From: Phenylobacterium sp.
Lineage (GTDB): Bacteria > Pseudomonadota > Alphaproteobacteria > Caulobacterales > Caulobacteraceae
DNA: 64,000 bases
Assembly: GCF_016124325.1 (NCBI RefSeq)
Contig: NZ_WGNY01000017.1
Location: forward strand, 62,001-126,000
Reading direction: 5' to 3'
Shown piece by piece: positions 17,127 through 27,335 of the stretch (position 1 is the first letter of the stretch; every line of letters begins with the position of its first letter). The notes beneath the pieces are model-generated. The model searched no databases and was not told the DNA's origin. It was given only the letters and a program-made list of their open reading frames with translations. The position numbers and the translations under genes are program-made.

Positions 17127-18398
17127 ATGCGCCGGCCGAACTTCATCGTGATCCTTGCCGACGACCTGGGCTACGGCGACGTCGGCTGCGACGGCGGCCG
17201 CCATATCCGCACGCCAAACATCGACCGGATGGCCGCCGAGGGCGTCCGGCTCACCGACTTCTACGCGTCGGCCAACGTCTGCACGCCGTCGCGGGCGGGC
17301 CTGCTGACCGGCCGCTACGCGATCCGCTCGGGGCTGGCGCACGAGGTGCTGCAGCCGGCCGACACCAAGGGCCTGCCGCTGAGCGAGATCACCCTCCCGC
17401 AGGCGCTGAAGCCCGACTACGCCACCGCCCTGGTCGGCAAGTGGCACCTGGGCCACGTGGCGCCGCACTGGCCGCCCACGGTCTACGGCTTCGACCGCTT
17501 CTACGGGCTGCCCTACAGCCACGACATGCGTCCGCTCGCGCTCTACGAGGGCCGTGGCGAGGCGGTCGAGCAGCAGGACGGCAAGGTCGAGTTCGCCACG
17601 CTCACCCAGCGCTTCTTCGAGCAGACCATCGCCTTCGCCGAGGAGAACCGCGAGCGGCCGTTCTTCGTGCTGCTGGCGCTGACCGCGCCGCACATCCCTC
17701 TGGTCCCCAATCCCGACGACCTCACGGGCTCGCCGGCCGGCGCCTATGGCGAGGTGGTGGAGGAGATCGATCTCAACATCGGCCGGTTGCTGGACCGGCT
17801 GAAGGCGCTGGGCCTCGACGAGGACACCATGGTGATCTTCACGTCCGACAACGGGCCCTGGTTCGAGGGCTCCTCGGGGCCGTTCCGCGACCGGAAGGGC
17901 GGCTCGGCCTGGGACGGCGGGTTCCGGGTGCCGTTCGTCGCCCGCCAGCCCGGCCGTCTCCCGGCCGGCCACGTCGACAGCGGCCTGGCGAGCAACCTGG
18001 ACCTCCTGCCCACCCTGGCGGCCCTCGCAGGACTGTCGCCGCCCGAGGCCGAACTGGACGGCGCCGACATCTCCGGCATGCTCACGGGTCAGGGCGCCTC
18101 GCCGCACGAGGAGATCCTGCTCTTCAACAACAATCACGTGGCGGGCCTCAGGACCGCGCCCTGGAAGCTGGTGGCGCGTTCGTACTACCGGACCTACGAC
18201 GCCCCGCTCGATGCGCTGCCGCTACTGTTCGACATGCAGGCCGACCCTGGCGAGAACTACAGCGTCGCGCGCCTGCAGCCCGAGGTGCTGGCCGACATGC
18301 GCGGCCGGCTGGAGCGCGCTCGGGCCAAGTACGAGCCGATGGCCGACCTCTTCCCGCCTCACGTGGCCCCGGCCAGCGCGGCCGACCACCCCGATTAG
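17127..18398 (+). CDS. Arylsulfatase-type sulfatase
   Basis: 423 aa, alkaline-phosphatase superfamily sulfatase. NFIVILADDLGYGDVG supplies the metal-binding Asp pair. C52 in NVCTPSRAGLLTGRY is the C-x-P-S-R cysteine that is oxidised to formylglycine, VGKWHLGH is the second signature, and FTSDNGPWFEG closes the metal site. No signal peptide is visible, unusual for a sulfatase that would act outside the cytoplasm, so it may be cytoplasmic or use a cryptic export route. No formylglycine-generating enzyme is in the window. GAGGGGGAACGC precedes the ATG. Its TAG stop overlaps the stop of the convergent aspartic protease. The substrate is unknown. Confidence 0.9.
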   Translation: MRRPNFIVILADDLGYGDVGCDGGRHIRTPNIDRMAAEGVRLTDFYASANVCTPSRAGLLTGRYAIRSGLAHEVLQPADTKGLPLSEITLPQALKPDYATALVGKWHLGHVAPHWPPTVYGFDRFYGLPYSHDMRPLALYEGRGEAVEQQDGKVEFATLTQRFFEQTIAFAEENRERPFFVLLALTAPHIPLVPNPDDLTGSPAGAYGEVVEEIDLNIGRLLDRLKALGLDEDTMVIFTSDNGPWFEGSSGPFRDRKGGSAWDGGFRVPFVARQPGRLPAGHVDSGLASNLDLLPTLAALAGLSPPEAELDGADISGMLTGQGASPHEEILLFNNNHVAGLRTAPWKLVARSYYRTYDAPLDALPLLFDMQADPGENYSVARLQPEVLADMRGRLERARAKYEPMADLFPPHVAPASAADHPD

Positions 18399-19336
18399 GT
18401 GAATTCGAACTTCACCTTGGAGCGGCCGAAGTCGAGGGCCACCTGCTCGAACTGGCCCAGCAGGTCCATGCCGATGACTAGCGCGGGCTTGTCGGCCAGA
18501 TCCCAGATGTCGAACACGTGGGTGTCGGCGCAGGTGACCGGCACGTTGCCGAGCTGCAGCCCGCCCAGCCGCAGGAACGGCAGGAAGACGGACTCGCCGG
18601 TGAAGCTCTCGCCGGCCAGCGTCTCCATGCGCACGATGACCGGCTCGGTGCGCCGGCCGCTCCGCAGCTCCTGCGAGCGCGCGATGTCGCGCAGGCGGCT
18701 GTTGCACAGGGTGCTCTGGGCGCCGGAGTCGATGATCGCGCTGATGCGCGTGCCGTTGAGGTCGGCGTCGACGATGGTGAGCTGGCCGTGACGGCGGCGC
18801 GCGGGCACGATCACGATGCGGCCCGGCACGCCCTCGTCCCGCTGCGAGCGGGTGATCTCCAGCCGACGGGCGCGGAAGTCGAGCACCAGCCGCTGCCCCT
18901 TGAGCCAGTCGACGCCCAGGACGCCGTCCACCTCGGGTCCTTTGATCGGCAGCGAGGGCGCGCGCACCCGCTTGCGATTGCGAGGCCCCACCTGGAGTTC
19001 GTCCAGCAGCACGATGGGCCGCTCGCGGACTCCGACGACGGTGTGAACCCGCGCCGACTCGCGGGGCTCGAGCGAGAGCTGTTCGGCCAGGCGATGCGAA
19101 ACGCAGCTGACGTTCGCGCCCGTATCCAGGAGGAAGTTGAAGGGGCCCTGGCCGTTGATCGTCACCGGGGCCAGCATGTGGTCGTAGCGATCCTCGCCCG
19201 TGTCGAGCGCGGTGTCGGGCGCGTCTTCGTCGGGCGCCTCGGCCGGGTCGGGTTCAGCGAAGGCGCGCGAGAGGGGCGTCATGGCGCCGGCGGCGCCCAG
19301 CAGACCGAAGGCGGCGGCCCGGCGGGTCGGAGACAT
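18395..19336 (-). CDS. Exported retropepsin-like aspartic protease with two active-site motifs
   Basis: 313 aa from ATG 19336. The N-terminus MSPTRRAAAFGLLGAAGAM has twin arginines followed by a hydrophobic stretch, so Tat export is likely. Two retropepsin-like halves follow: FNFLLDTGANVSCVS (D71TG) and ISAIIDSGAQSTLCN (D203SG), each with its flap and ILG-like closing strand (VDGVLGVDWL, ALVIGMDLLGQ). Retropepsins in bacteria are usually single domains that dimerise; here both catalytic Asp residues are on one chain, as in pepsin. Start chosen for the Tat signal; upstream frame is Arg-rich. Substrate unknown. It converges on the sulfatase gene. Confidence 0.85.
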   Translation of the reverse strand: MSPTRRAAAFGLLGAAGAMTPLSRAFAEPDPAEAPDEDAPDTALDTGEDRYDHMLAPVTINGQGPFNFLLDTGANVSCVSHRLAEQLSLEPRESARVHTVVGVRERPIVLLDELQVGPRNRKRVRAPSLPIKGPEVDGVLGVDWLKGQRLVLDFRARRLEITRSQRDEGVPGRIVIVPARRRHGQLTIVDADLNGTRISAIIDSGAQSTLCNSRLRDIARSQELRSGRRTEPVIVRMETLAGESFTGESVFLPFLRLGGLQLGNVPVTCADTHVFDIWDLADKPALVIGMDLLGQFEQVALDFGRSKVKFEFT

Positions 19337-19442
19337 GCTCCGTCCTCCTCCCTTATTTCGTCGCCGCGACGATACCACCGTTCGGGCAACGCCACCACGC
19401 CGTGGCAACCTTACGGCAACAGATTCGGATGATCGTGGGGCC

Positions 19443-19883
19443 ATGCTCCGCCGCGTCCTCATGATCGCCGCGGCCGCCTCGGCGGTCGCCAGCGCCTCGC
19501 AAGCCTCGGAAGCGAAGGGCAAGGAGGAGGGCGAGGGGAAGGGCGATGTCGGCCAGTACGTGGACTTGCTGCCTGTGGGCCTGCCGATCGTCTACAAGGA
19601 CCGGCTGGTCAACTACGTGTTCGTCTATGTGCGCATCAACCTGACGAGCGCGGCCAACGTGTCGAAGTGGCGAGAGAAGGAGCCGTTCTTCCGCGACGCC
19701 CTGGTGCGTGTGGCGCATCGCACGCCGTTCTCGCTGCCGTCCGACCTCAGCAAGATCGACACCCAGCGCCTGTCGGCCTCGCTGACCGCCGAGGCCGCGC
19801 GGATCGTGGGTCCGGGCCAGATTCGGTCGGTCGTGGTGACCCAGCAGGCCCCGCTGCACCGATACATCCAGCCTGCGGCCTGA
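19443..19883 (+). CDS. Hypothetical periplasmic protein with FliL-like C-terminal segment
   Basis: 146 aa from ATG 19443. A signal peptide (MLRRVLMIAAAASAVASASQA) is followed by a short Lys/Glu/Gly-rich charged stretch. The domain LLPVGLPIVYKDRLVNYVFVYVRINL with a following pattern of charged helix and VRSVVVTQQAPLHRYIQPA resembles the periplasmic part of FliL-like proteins, which bind near the flagellar stator. This is a weak resemblance by eye. It is divergent from the aspartic protease and followed by hppA after 183 bp. No flagellar gene is nearby. Confidence 0.65.
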   Translation: MLRRVLMIAAAASAVASASQASEAKGKEEGEGKGDVGQYVDLLPVGLPIVYKDRLVNYVFVYVRINLTSAANVSKWREKEPFFRDALVRVAHRTPFSLPSDLSKIDTQRLSASLTAEAARIVGPGQIRSVVVTQQAPLHRYIQPAA

Positions 19884-20066
19884 GCGACGCGCGCCCTTGT
19901 TGCGCGGACCCTTGAAACCTGAGTAGTTTCCGGCCCGTCTTCCGGGGCGCCCGCGCGCGCCGCCGGCAACGTTGGGGAAACATCAAGGGGCAGGGGCATT
20001 CGGAAATAGCCGCGAACGAAGGCGGCGCCGGTCCCCTCCGCGCAATCGCAAAGGGGTGCGCATCAC

Positions 20067-22208
<2,142 letters not shown>

Positions 22209-22235
22209 CCCCCACCCGCCACGGCGGAAACGAAG

Positions 22236-22270
22236 ACGCCCCGGAGAGCGATCTCCGGGGCGTTTTTCTT
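22236..22270 (+). terminator. Rho-independent terminator after hppA
   Basis: A 12-bp perfect stem ACGCCCCGGAGA / TCTCCGGGGCGT (22236-22247 and 22252-22263) with a GCGA loop is followed by TTTTCTT. It also lies at the 3' side of the convergent bamE gene (stop at 22292) and may serve both. Confidence 0.92.
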
Positions 22271-22291
22271 GGCCGGTGAAAAGGGGGCGGC

Positions 22292-22786
22292 TTAGCGGCG
22301 GTCGCCCGGGCGCGTGCCCGGCACGCCCTCGTCGTCCTGCGGAAGCAGGCCGCCGCGACCCACGCTGCCGAGCAGCTGCTCGAGCACCGTCATCTCGCGA
22401 CCGCGGGTCGGCGTCTCGCGGTTGTTGTAGGCGATCACCTTGCCGTCCTTCAGCGTGTAGACGTTCACCGCCGTGACGGCCTCGCTCTCCTTGTCGAAGG
22501 TAATGGCGGTCACATTGCGGGAGGTCACCTTGGGCTTCCGGAACGCCACGCGCTGCTTGATCTGGTTCACGTAGAACCAGACGTTCGGATCGAAGGTCGA
22601 GGTCACCGACGGCGAGCCGAGCTTGGCGCGCACGGTCGACTTGGTGTCGGTCCCGACCGCCACGTCCTTGGGGTCGGAATCGATCGCCTGGAAGCCCGAG
22701 TAGCTGGTGATCGGGGAGCAGGCGGAGAGCCCGGCGGTCGCCAGCGTGGTGGCGGCCAATGCGGCGTAGGCGGCGCGTCGGAACAT
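22292..22786 (-). CDS. bamE: Outer membrane assembly lipoprotein BamE (SmpA/OmlA domain)
   Basis: 164 aa from ATG 22786 (MFRRAAYAALAATTLATAG). The lipobox is LSAC, giving a lipoprotein that is probably sent to the outer membrane. The SmpA/OmlA core follows: VAVGTDTKSTVRAKLGSPSVTSTFDPNVWFYV, and strands with VTAITFDKE and VNVYTLKDGKV. BamE stabilises the BAM complex that folds outer membrane proteins. The C-terminal tail (REMTVLEQLLGSVGRGG and beyond) is an extension typical of alphaproteobacteria. The longer frame from 22822 would spoil the signal peptide. Confidence 0.9.
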   Translation of the reverse strand: MFRRAAYAALAATTLATAGLSACSPITSYSGFQAIDSDPKDVAVGTDTKSTVRAKLGSPSVTSTFDPNVWFYVNQIKQRVAFRKPKVTSRNVTAITFDKESEAVTAVNVYTLKDGKVIAYNNRETPTRGREMTVLEQLLGSVGRGGLLPQDDEGVPGTRPGDRR

Positions 22787-22909
22787 CGGGATCTTTTCTG
22801 GAGGCTGGATTCGGCCGATCAAATCGCAAGAGGCTTTGACCTATCGCCGGCCGCCCCTTAGTTCAATGCCGCCTTTAGCTACCCGGTGGGGCGAAATCGA
22901 GGCCGCTCA

Positions 22910-23437
22910 ATGCTCAAGAGCCTGTTCAAGCCGAGACCGGCCCTCGCGGCGGGGCGCGCGCTCTACCCCCTGATCGTGGCCCAGGCCCGGACGCCCGCGC
23001 TCTACGCCGAGCTGGGCGTGCCCGATACGCCGGAGGGGCGCTTCGAGGCCTACAGCGTCCACGTCTACCTCGTGCTGGAGCGCCTGAAGGGCAAGGGTGA
23101 TCAGGCCGCCGAGACCGCCCAGGCCCTGTTCGACACCTATCTGTCCGATCTCGACCATGCGCTGCGCGAGCTGGGCGTGGGCGACCTGTCGGTCGGCAAG
23201 CGGATGCGCAAGCTGGGCGAGGCGTTCTATGGCCGCGTGCGCGCCTTCGAGGAGGCGCTGGCGGCGCTGCCGGCCGCGGCCGAACTGGAAGCGCTGCTGG
23301 CCCGCACCGTCTACGCCGAAGGCGACGCGGCGCGCGCGCCGGACCTCGCCGCCTACTTCCTGCGCCAGCGCCAGGCGCTGGCCGACCAGCCGCTGGAGCG
23401 CTTCTTCGGCGGCGAGATCGCCTGGAGCCTCGCTTGA
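22910..23437 (+). CDS. Ubiquinol-cytochrome c chaperone family protein
   Basis: 175 aa, the CBP3-like domain family that in mitochondria assists assembly of cytochrome b into complex III. Recognisable parts are RALYPLIVAQARTPALYAELGVPDTPEGRFE, VHVYLVLERLKGKG, TYLSDLDHALRELGVGDLSVGKRMRKLGEAFYGR and the final PLERFFGGEIAWS. ATG 22910 gives MLKSLFKPRPAL. It overlaps the next gene (yceD) by 4 bp, and the divergent bamE lies on the other side of the promoter. Confidence 0.88.
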   Translation: MLKSLFKPRPALAAGRALYPLIVAQARTPALYAELGVPDTPEGRFEAYSVHVYLVLERLKGKGDQAAETAQALFDTYLSDLDHALRELGVGDLSVGKRMRKLGEAFYGRVRAFEEALAALPAAAELEALLARTVYAEGDAARAPDLAAYFLRQRQALADQPLERFFGGEIAWSLA

Positions 23438-23949
23438 GCTGGGGCCGGCCCGTGAAGCTGCACGAGTTGGACCGGGGCGCGGTTCGTCTGCGGCTGGAGC
23501 CCGATGATGCCGAACGCGGCGAGATCGCCCGGAGGTTGGGGCTGAAGGGTCTTCCGGCGCTGACCGCCCAGGTCACCGTCAAGGCGTGGCTGGACGGCGC
23601 CGAGGTGTCAGGCCGCTTCGACGCCGTCGTGGAACAGATTTGCGGGGTCACCCTCGAACCCTTCGAAGAGCCCGTGTCGGCGGAGTTCGACGTGCGCGTG
23701 GTGCCGGCCGACAGTCCGCACGCGGCCCCGGCGGGCGCCGGCGAGATGGAGCTGGATCCGGACGGGCCCGATGCGCCCGACGTGCTCGAGTCCGACGCGA
23801 TCGACGTGGCCGGCTATGTTGAGGAACATCTGGCCCTGGAGCTGGACCCATTTCCCCGCAAACCGGGCGTGACGTTCGACTACGTGGCCCCGGTCGCGGA
23901 GGCTTCGCCCTTCGCCGCGCTTCAGAAGCTCAAGGACCGCAAGGGCTAG
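23434..23949 (+). CDS. yceD: YceD/DUF177 family protein
   Basis: 171 aa from TTG 23434 (overlaps the previous stop as TTGA); GTG at 23452 is an alternative start. The DUF177 family is linked to 23S rRNA accumulation and ribosome assembly. The family core VVEQICGVTLEPFEEPVSAEFDVRVV keeps the single Cys, and DAIDVAGYVEEHLALELDPFPRKPG is the conserved C-terminal helix segment. In many bacteria yceD precedes rpmF, plsX and fabH; here rpmF is missing from the cluster and plsX follows directly. Confidence 0.88.
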   Translation: MSWGRPVKLHELDRGAVRLRLEPDDAERGEIARRLGLKGLPALTAQVTVKAWLDGAEVSGRFDAVVEQICGVTLEPFEEPVSAEFDVRVVPADSPHAAPAGAGEMELDPDGPDAPDVLESDAIDVAGYVEEHLALELDPFPRKPGVTFDYVAPVAEASPFAALQKLKDRKG

Positions 23950-23974
23950 TTTCCACTCTGCAACTTGGCGGGCT

Positions 23975-25075
23975 ATGGTCCTGGCCGCGAATCCGGCCGG
24001 GCGACGGGACGAAAGCGCCGATTTGACCCAATCCCTCACGATCTCCATCGACGCGATGGGCGGCGACCACGGACCCTCCGTGGTGGTCCCGGCCTGCGCC
24101 AAGGCGTTGGCCGACCTGCCGCACGTGCGACTGCTGTTGCATGGCGACGAGGCGGCGATCCGCGCCGAGATGGAGCGGGCCTCCGGCCTGGATGGCCGGG
24201 TGGAAATCCGCCACGCCGAGCGGGTGATCGCCATGGACGAGAAGCCCGCCCAGGCCTTGCGGCGGGGCAAGGGCACATCGATGTGGGCGGCGGTGGAGGC
24301 GGTCCGAGAAGGCGAGGCCGATTGCGCTGTATCCGCCGGCAACACGGGCGCCTTGTGGGCGATCTCGCGTCTGATTCTGCGGATGATCGGCGATGTGGAG
24401 CGCCCGGCCCTGGTGGCGAGCATGCCCCACGCCTCGGGGATCACCACCTTTCTCGACGTGGGCGCCAACGTGGACTGCGACGCGCGACTCCTCGTCGAGT
24501 TCGCCGTCATGGGCGAGGCCTATCACCGCGCGGCCCACGGCGTGGCGCGCCCCACGGTCGGCTTGTTGAACGTGGGTTCTGAGGAGATGAAGGGCCACGA
24601 GGAGGTCCGTGAGGCCAACCGCATCCTGCGCGAGGGCGGGGTCGACCTGGACTATCGTGGCTTCGTCGAGGGCGACGACATCACCAAGGGCTGCGTGGAC
24701 GTCATCGTCACCGACGGCTTCACCGGCAACGTGGCGCTCAAGGCGATGGAGGGCGCCGCGCGGTTCATGTACGGCGAATTGCGCGCCGCGCTGACCAACG
24801 GGCCGTTCGCGACGCTTGGCTTCCTGCTGGCCCGTTCCTCGTTGTTGCGATTCCGGGAGAAGATAAGCCCGCCGCCGGCCGCACCGATTCTGGGGCTGAA
24901 CGGGCTGGTGCTGAAGTGTCATGGCTCGGCCGACGAGCGCGACTTCGCCAAGGCCCTGCGCGCGGCCGCCGAAGTGGCGCAAAGCGGCTTTGCGTCCGAG
25001 ATCGAACGGAATATGAGGCGGCTTCCCGCCGCGCTCGCGCCCGCGGCGGCCGCATCCGCGGATGGAGCCGCCTGA
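23975..25075 (+). CDS. plsX: Phosphate acyltransferase PlsX
   Basis: 366 aa from ATG 23975; a TTG at 24023 (LTQSLTISIDAMGGD) would give a length closer to the family norm and is a credible alternative. PlsX makes acyl-phosphate from acyl-ACP for phospholipid synthesis. Motifs are ISIDAMGGDHGP, AVSAGNTGALWAIS, DVGANVDCDARLLVEFA and VTDGFTGNVALKAMEG. It overlaps fabH by 14 bp. The C-terminus carries an Ala-rich extension. Confidence 0.95.
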   Translation: MVLAANPAGRRDESADLTQSLTISIDAMGGDHGPSVVVPACAKALADLPHVRLLLHGDEAAIRAEMERASGLDGRVEIRHAERVIAMDEKPAQALRRGKGTSMWAAVEAVREGEADCAVSAGNTGALWAISRLILRMIGDVERPALVASMPHASGITTFLDVGANVDCDARLLVEFAVMGEAYHRAAHGVARPTVGLLNVGSEEMKGHEEVREANRILREGGVDLDYRGFVEGDDITKGCVDVIVTDGFTGNVALKAMEGAARFMYGELRAALTNGPFATLGFLLARSSLLRFREKISPPPAAPILGLNGLVLKCHGSADERDFAKALRAAAEVAQSGFASEIERNMRRLPAALAPAAAASADGAA

Positions 25076-26057
25076 ATTGTCAAAAGTCCTGCGTAGCGTG
25101 ATCACCGGGGTGGGCGGCTTCCTGCCCGACCGCATCGTGACGAACGAGGAACTCTCGACCCGCGTCGACACGTCGGACGAATGGATCCGCGAGCGGACGG
25201 GAATCCGCCAGCGCCGCCAGGCCGACGACGATACGCCCGTGTCGGACCTCGCGGCCGAGGCGGCGCGCAGGGCCCTGGCCGCGGCCGGGCGTACGCCCGA
25301 GGACATCGACCTGATCATCGTCGCCACGACGACGCCCGACCTGACCTTCCCGGCCACCGCCACCATCGTCCAGCGCAAGCTGGGCGCGCCGGTTGGCGTG
25401 GCCTTCGACGTCCAGGCGGTCTGCTCGGGTTTCGTCTACGCGCTTTCGGTGGCCGACGGCTTCGTCGCGCGGGGGCGCTCGAAATGCGCCCTGGTCATCG
25501 GCGCCGAGACCATGACCCGGCTGATGGATTGGTCGGACCGCACCACCTGCGTGCTGTTCGGCGACGGCGCCGGGGCGTTCGTGCTGGAGCCGGGGGAAGG
25601 CGAGGGGACGACCGCCGACCGCGGACTGCTGGGCTTCGCCCTGCGGGCCGACGGCACGAAGCAGGATCTGCTCTATGTGGACGGCGGCGTGTCCACCAAC
25701 CGCCAGACCGGCTACCTGCGCATGCAGGGCAACCAGGTGTTCCGCCATGCCGTGGTCAACATCTCGGAGGCGGTGACGGCGGCGGCCAGGGACGCCGGGA
25801 TCGAGGTGGCCGAGGTGGACTGGTTCATCCCGCACCAGGCCAACCAGCGGATCCTGGAGGGCGTGGCCAAGCGGCTGGGCATTCACGAGAGCCGTGTGAT
25901 CTCCACCGTGGCCGAACACGCCAACACCTCGGCCGCCTCGATTCCGCTGGCGATGGACCAGGGCGTCCGCGACGGTCGGATCAAGCCGGGCCAGCTCCTC
26001 CTGCTGGAAGCGATGGGCGGCGGGCTGACCTGGGGCGCCTGCGTCCTGCGCCTTTGA
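25062..26057 (+). CDS. fabH: Beta-ketoacyl-ACP synthase III
   Basis: 331 aa. It starts fatty acid synthesis by condensing acetyl-CoA with malonyl-ACP. The catalytic triad is intact: C121 in VQAVCSGF, His in DWFIPHQANQRI and Asn in EHANTSAASIP. ATG 25062 lies within the plsX 3' end; a TTG at 25077 is an alternative. Followed at 26158 by ihfA, the common alphaproteobacterial order. Confidence 0.96.
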   Translation: MEPPELSKVLRSVITGVGGFLPDRIVTNEELSTRVDTSDEWIRERTGIRQRRQADDDTPVSDLAAEAARRALAAAGRTPEDIDLIIVATTTPDLTFPATATIVQRKLGAPVGVAFDVQAVCSGFVYALSVADGFVARGRSKCALVIGAETMTRLMDWSDRTTCVLFGDGAGAFVLEPGEGEGTTADRGLLGFALRADGTKQDLLYVDGGVSTNRQTGYLRMQGNQVFRHAVVNISEAVTAAARDAGIEVAEVDWFIPHQANQRILEGVAKRLGIHESRVISTVAEHANTSAASIPLAMDQGVRDGRIKPGQLLLLEAMGGGLTWGACVLRL

Positions 26058-26157
26058 CCGGCGGCTTCGCCAAAACTGCAAAGCGTGACTTGAAGTCTTT
26101 GTCGCAATGGGACAATCAAGACCCATGAACGACATGGCGGCGGGGACCAAGGCGACC

Positions 26158-26457
26158 ATGAGAGGGCCTACGGTGACGCGGGCCGACCTCTGTGAGGCGG
26201 TGCACGAACAGGTGGGCCTTACCCGCCAGGACTGCTCGGAGCTTGTCGAGCGGGTGCTCGACATGATGTGCCAGGCGCTGGAGCAGGGCGAACAGGTCAA
26301 GCTTTCCGGGTTCGGCGTGTTCCAGGTGCGCTCCAAGCGCGCCCGTATGGGCCGCAATCCGAAGACGGGCGAACCGGCGGCGATCGATCCGCGCCGGGTG
26401 ATCGGCTTCCGCGCCTCGCAGGTGATGAAGGCCCGGGTCGATCAAGCCCTCTCGTGA
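26158..26457 (+). CDS. ihfA: Integration host factor subunit alpha
   Basis: 99 aa from ATG 26158 (MRGPTVTRADLCEAVH), matching the usual length and N-terminus, with AAGG 5 nt upstream; ATGs at 26107, 26125 and 26134 are in frame but give an unusual leader. IHF is a DNA-bending heterodimer. Diagnostic features are VKLSGFGVFQVRSKRARMGRNPKTGEP, with the DNA-intercalating arm, and IDPRRVIGFRASQVMKARV. Confidence 0.94.
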   Translation: MRGPTVTRADLCEAVHEQVGLTRQDCSELVERVLDMMCQALEQGEQVKLSGFGVFQVRSKRARMGRNPKTGEPAAIDPRRVIGFRASQVMKARVDQALS

Positions 26458-26475
26458 TGAGGGCCTCGTAGTCCG

Positions 26476-26883
26476 GTGGCCAAGGGGCCCGACGCCTTCC
26501 GCACGATCTCCGAAGCGGCGGATGAGCTTCACGTGCCCCAGCATGTGCTGCGGTTCTGGGAAACCAAGTTCAGTTTCATCAAGCCGATGAAGCGCGCCGG
26601 CGGGCGGCGCTTCTACCGTCCCTCCGACATCGCGGTGCTGCGCGGCGTGCGCCGGCTGCTGCACGACGAGGGTTACACCATCAAGGGCGTGCAGAAGCTG
26701 CATCGCGAGCAGGGGATCAAGCACCTCGTCGCGGCCGGCGGCGATGCGCCCCCCGAAGTCCCGCGGCAGGCCGATCCGAGGCCGGGAAACGCGCCGGCGA
26801 GCGGGGCCAAGGACGCCCTGCTCGAGGCGCTGCGCGACCTGGAGACGGCCAAGGCCCGGCTGGACGGGCTATTGAAGCGCTGA
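26476..26883 (+). CDS. MerR family transcriptional regulator
   Basis: 135 aa from GTG 26476. A MerR-type winged helix spans residues 8-75 ([25 protein letters not shown] and [28 protein letters not shown]), followed by a Pro-rich linker and a short coiled coil ([19 protein letters not shown]). No effector Cys cluster is present, so it is not a metal sensor. It sits 18 bp after ihfA; the ihfA-merR pair recurs in alphaproteobacteria. Its ligand and targets are unknown. Confidence 0.9.
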   Translation: MAKGPDAFRTISEAADELHVPQHVLRFWETKFSFIKPMKRAGGRRFYRPSDIAVLRGVRRLLHDEGYTIKGVQKLHREQGIKHLVAAGGDAPPEVPRQADPRPGNAPASGAKDALLEALRDLETAKARLDGLLKR

Positions 26884-26913
26884 AGTCGGGGAAAATCGCT
26901 CGCCGCCGGGCGC

Positions 26914-26990
<77 letters not shown>

Positions 26991-27047
26991 CGAGCCCGGC
27001 GGCGAGGCGGCTCTTCTAACCGCTTGCGCCGCAAGAGCAAGGCCCAA

Positions 27048-27245
27048 TCAGGGCTCGGTGTTCATCCAGCGGATCAGCGGGAACAGGGGCAGGCCCCAGA
27101 GCGTGCCGGTCAGGGCGTAGTAGACCAGTTTCACCAGCCAATGGTCGGGCAGGCGCTCTCCCACTGCCGCCGCCGCCGCGACGTAGACGATCAGGAAAGC
27201 CAGGATGGCGACCAGGCCGATGAGCTTGCGGACGCGCGCGGGCAT
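27048..27245 (-). CDS. DUF2842 domain small membrane protein
   Basis: 65 aa from ATG 27245. It has two predicted membrane helices, LIGLVAILAFLIVYVAAAAA and the segment LVKLVYYALTGTLWGLPLFPL, ending in IRWMNTEP. The arrangement and the WGLPLFPLIRWM ending fit the alphaproteobacterial DUF2842 family, of unknown function. It is divergent from ctaA with 90 bp between the starts; the pairing suggests, but does not show, a respiratory role. Confidence 0.85.
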   Translation of the reverse strand: MPARVRKLIGLVAILAFLIVYVAAAAAVGERLPDHWLVKLVYYALTGTLWGLPLFPLIRWMNTEP

Positions 27246-27335
27246 GGCGCGGTCATAGAGGCCTGGAGACGCGAGCGTAAGCCCGCTAAATGGAGCTCGC
27301 CCAAGTTCAGCCGAAAATTGGCGCCAACCCGCCCT

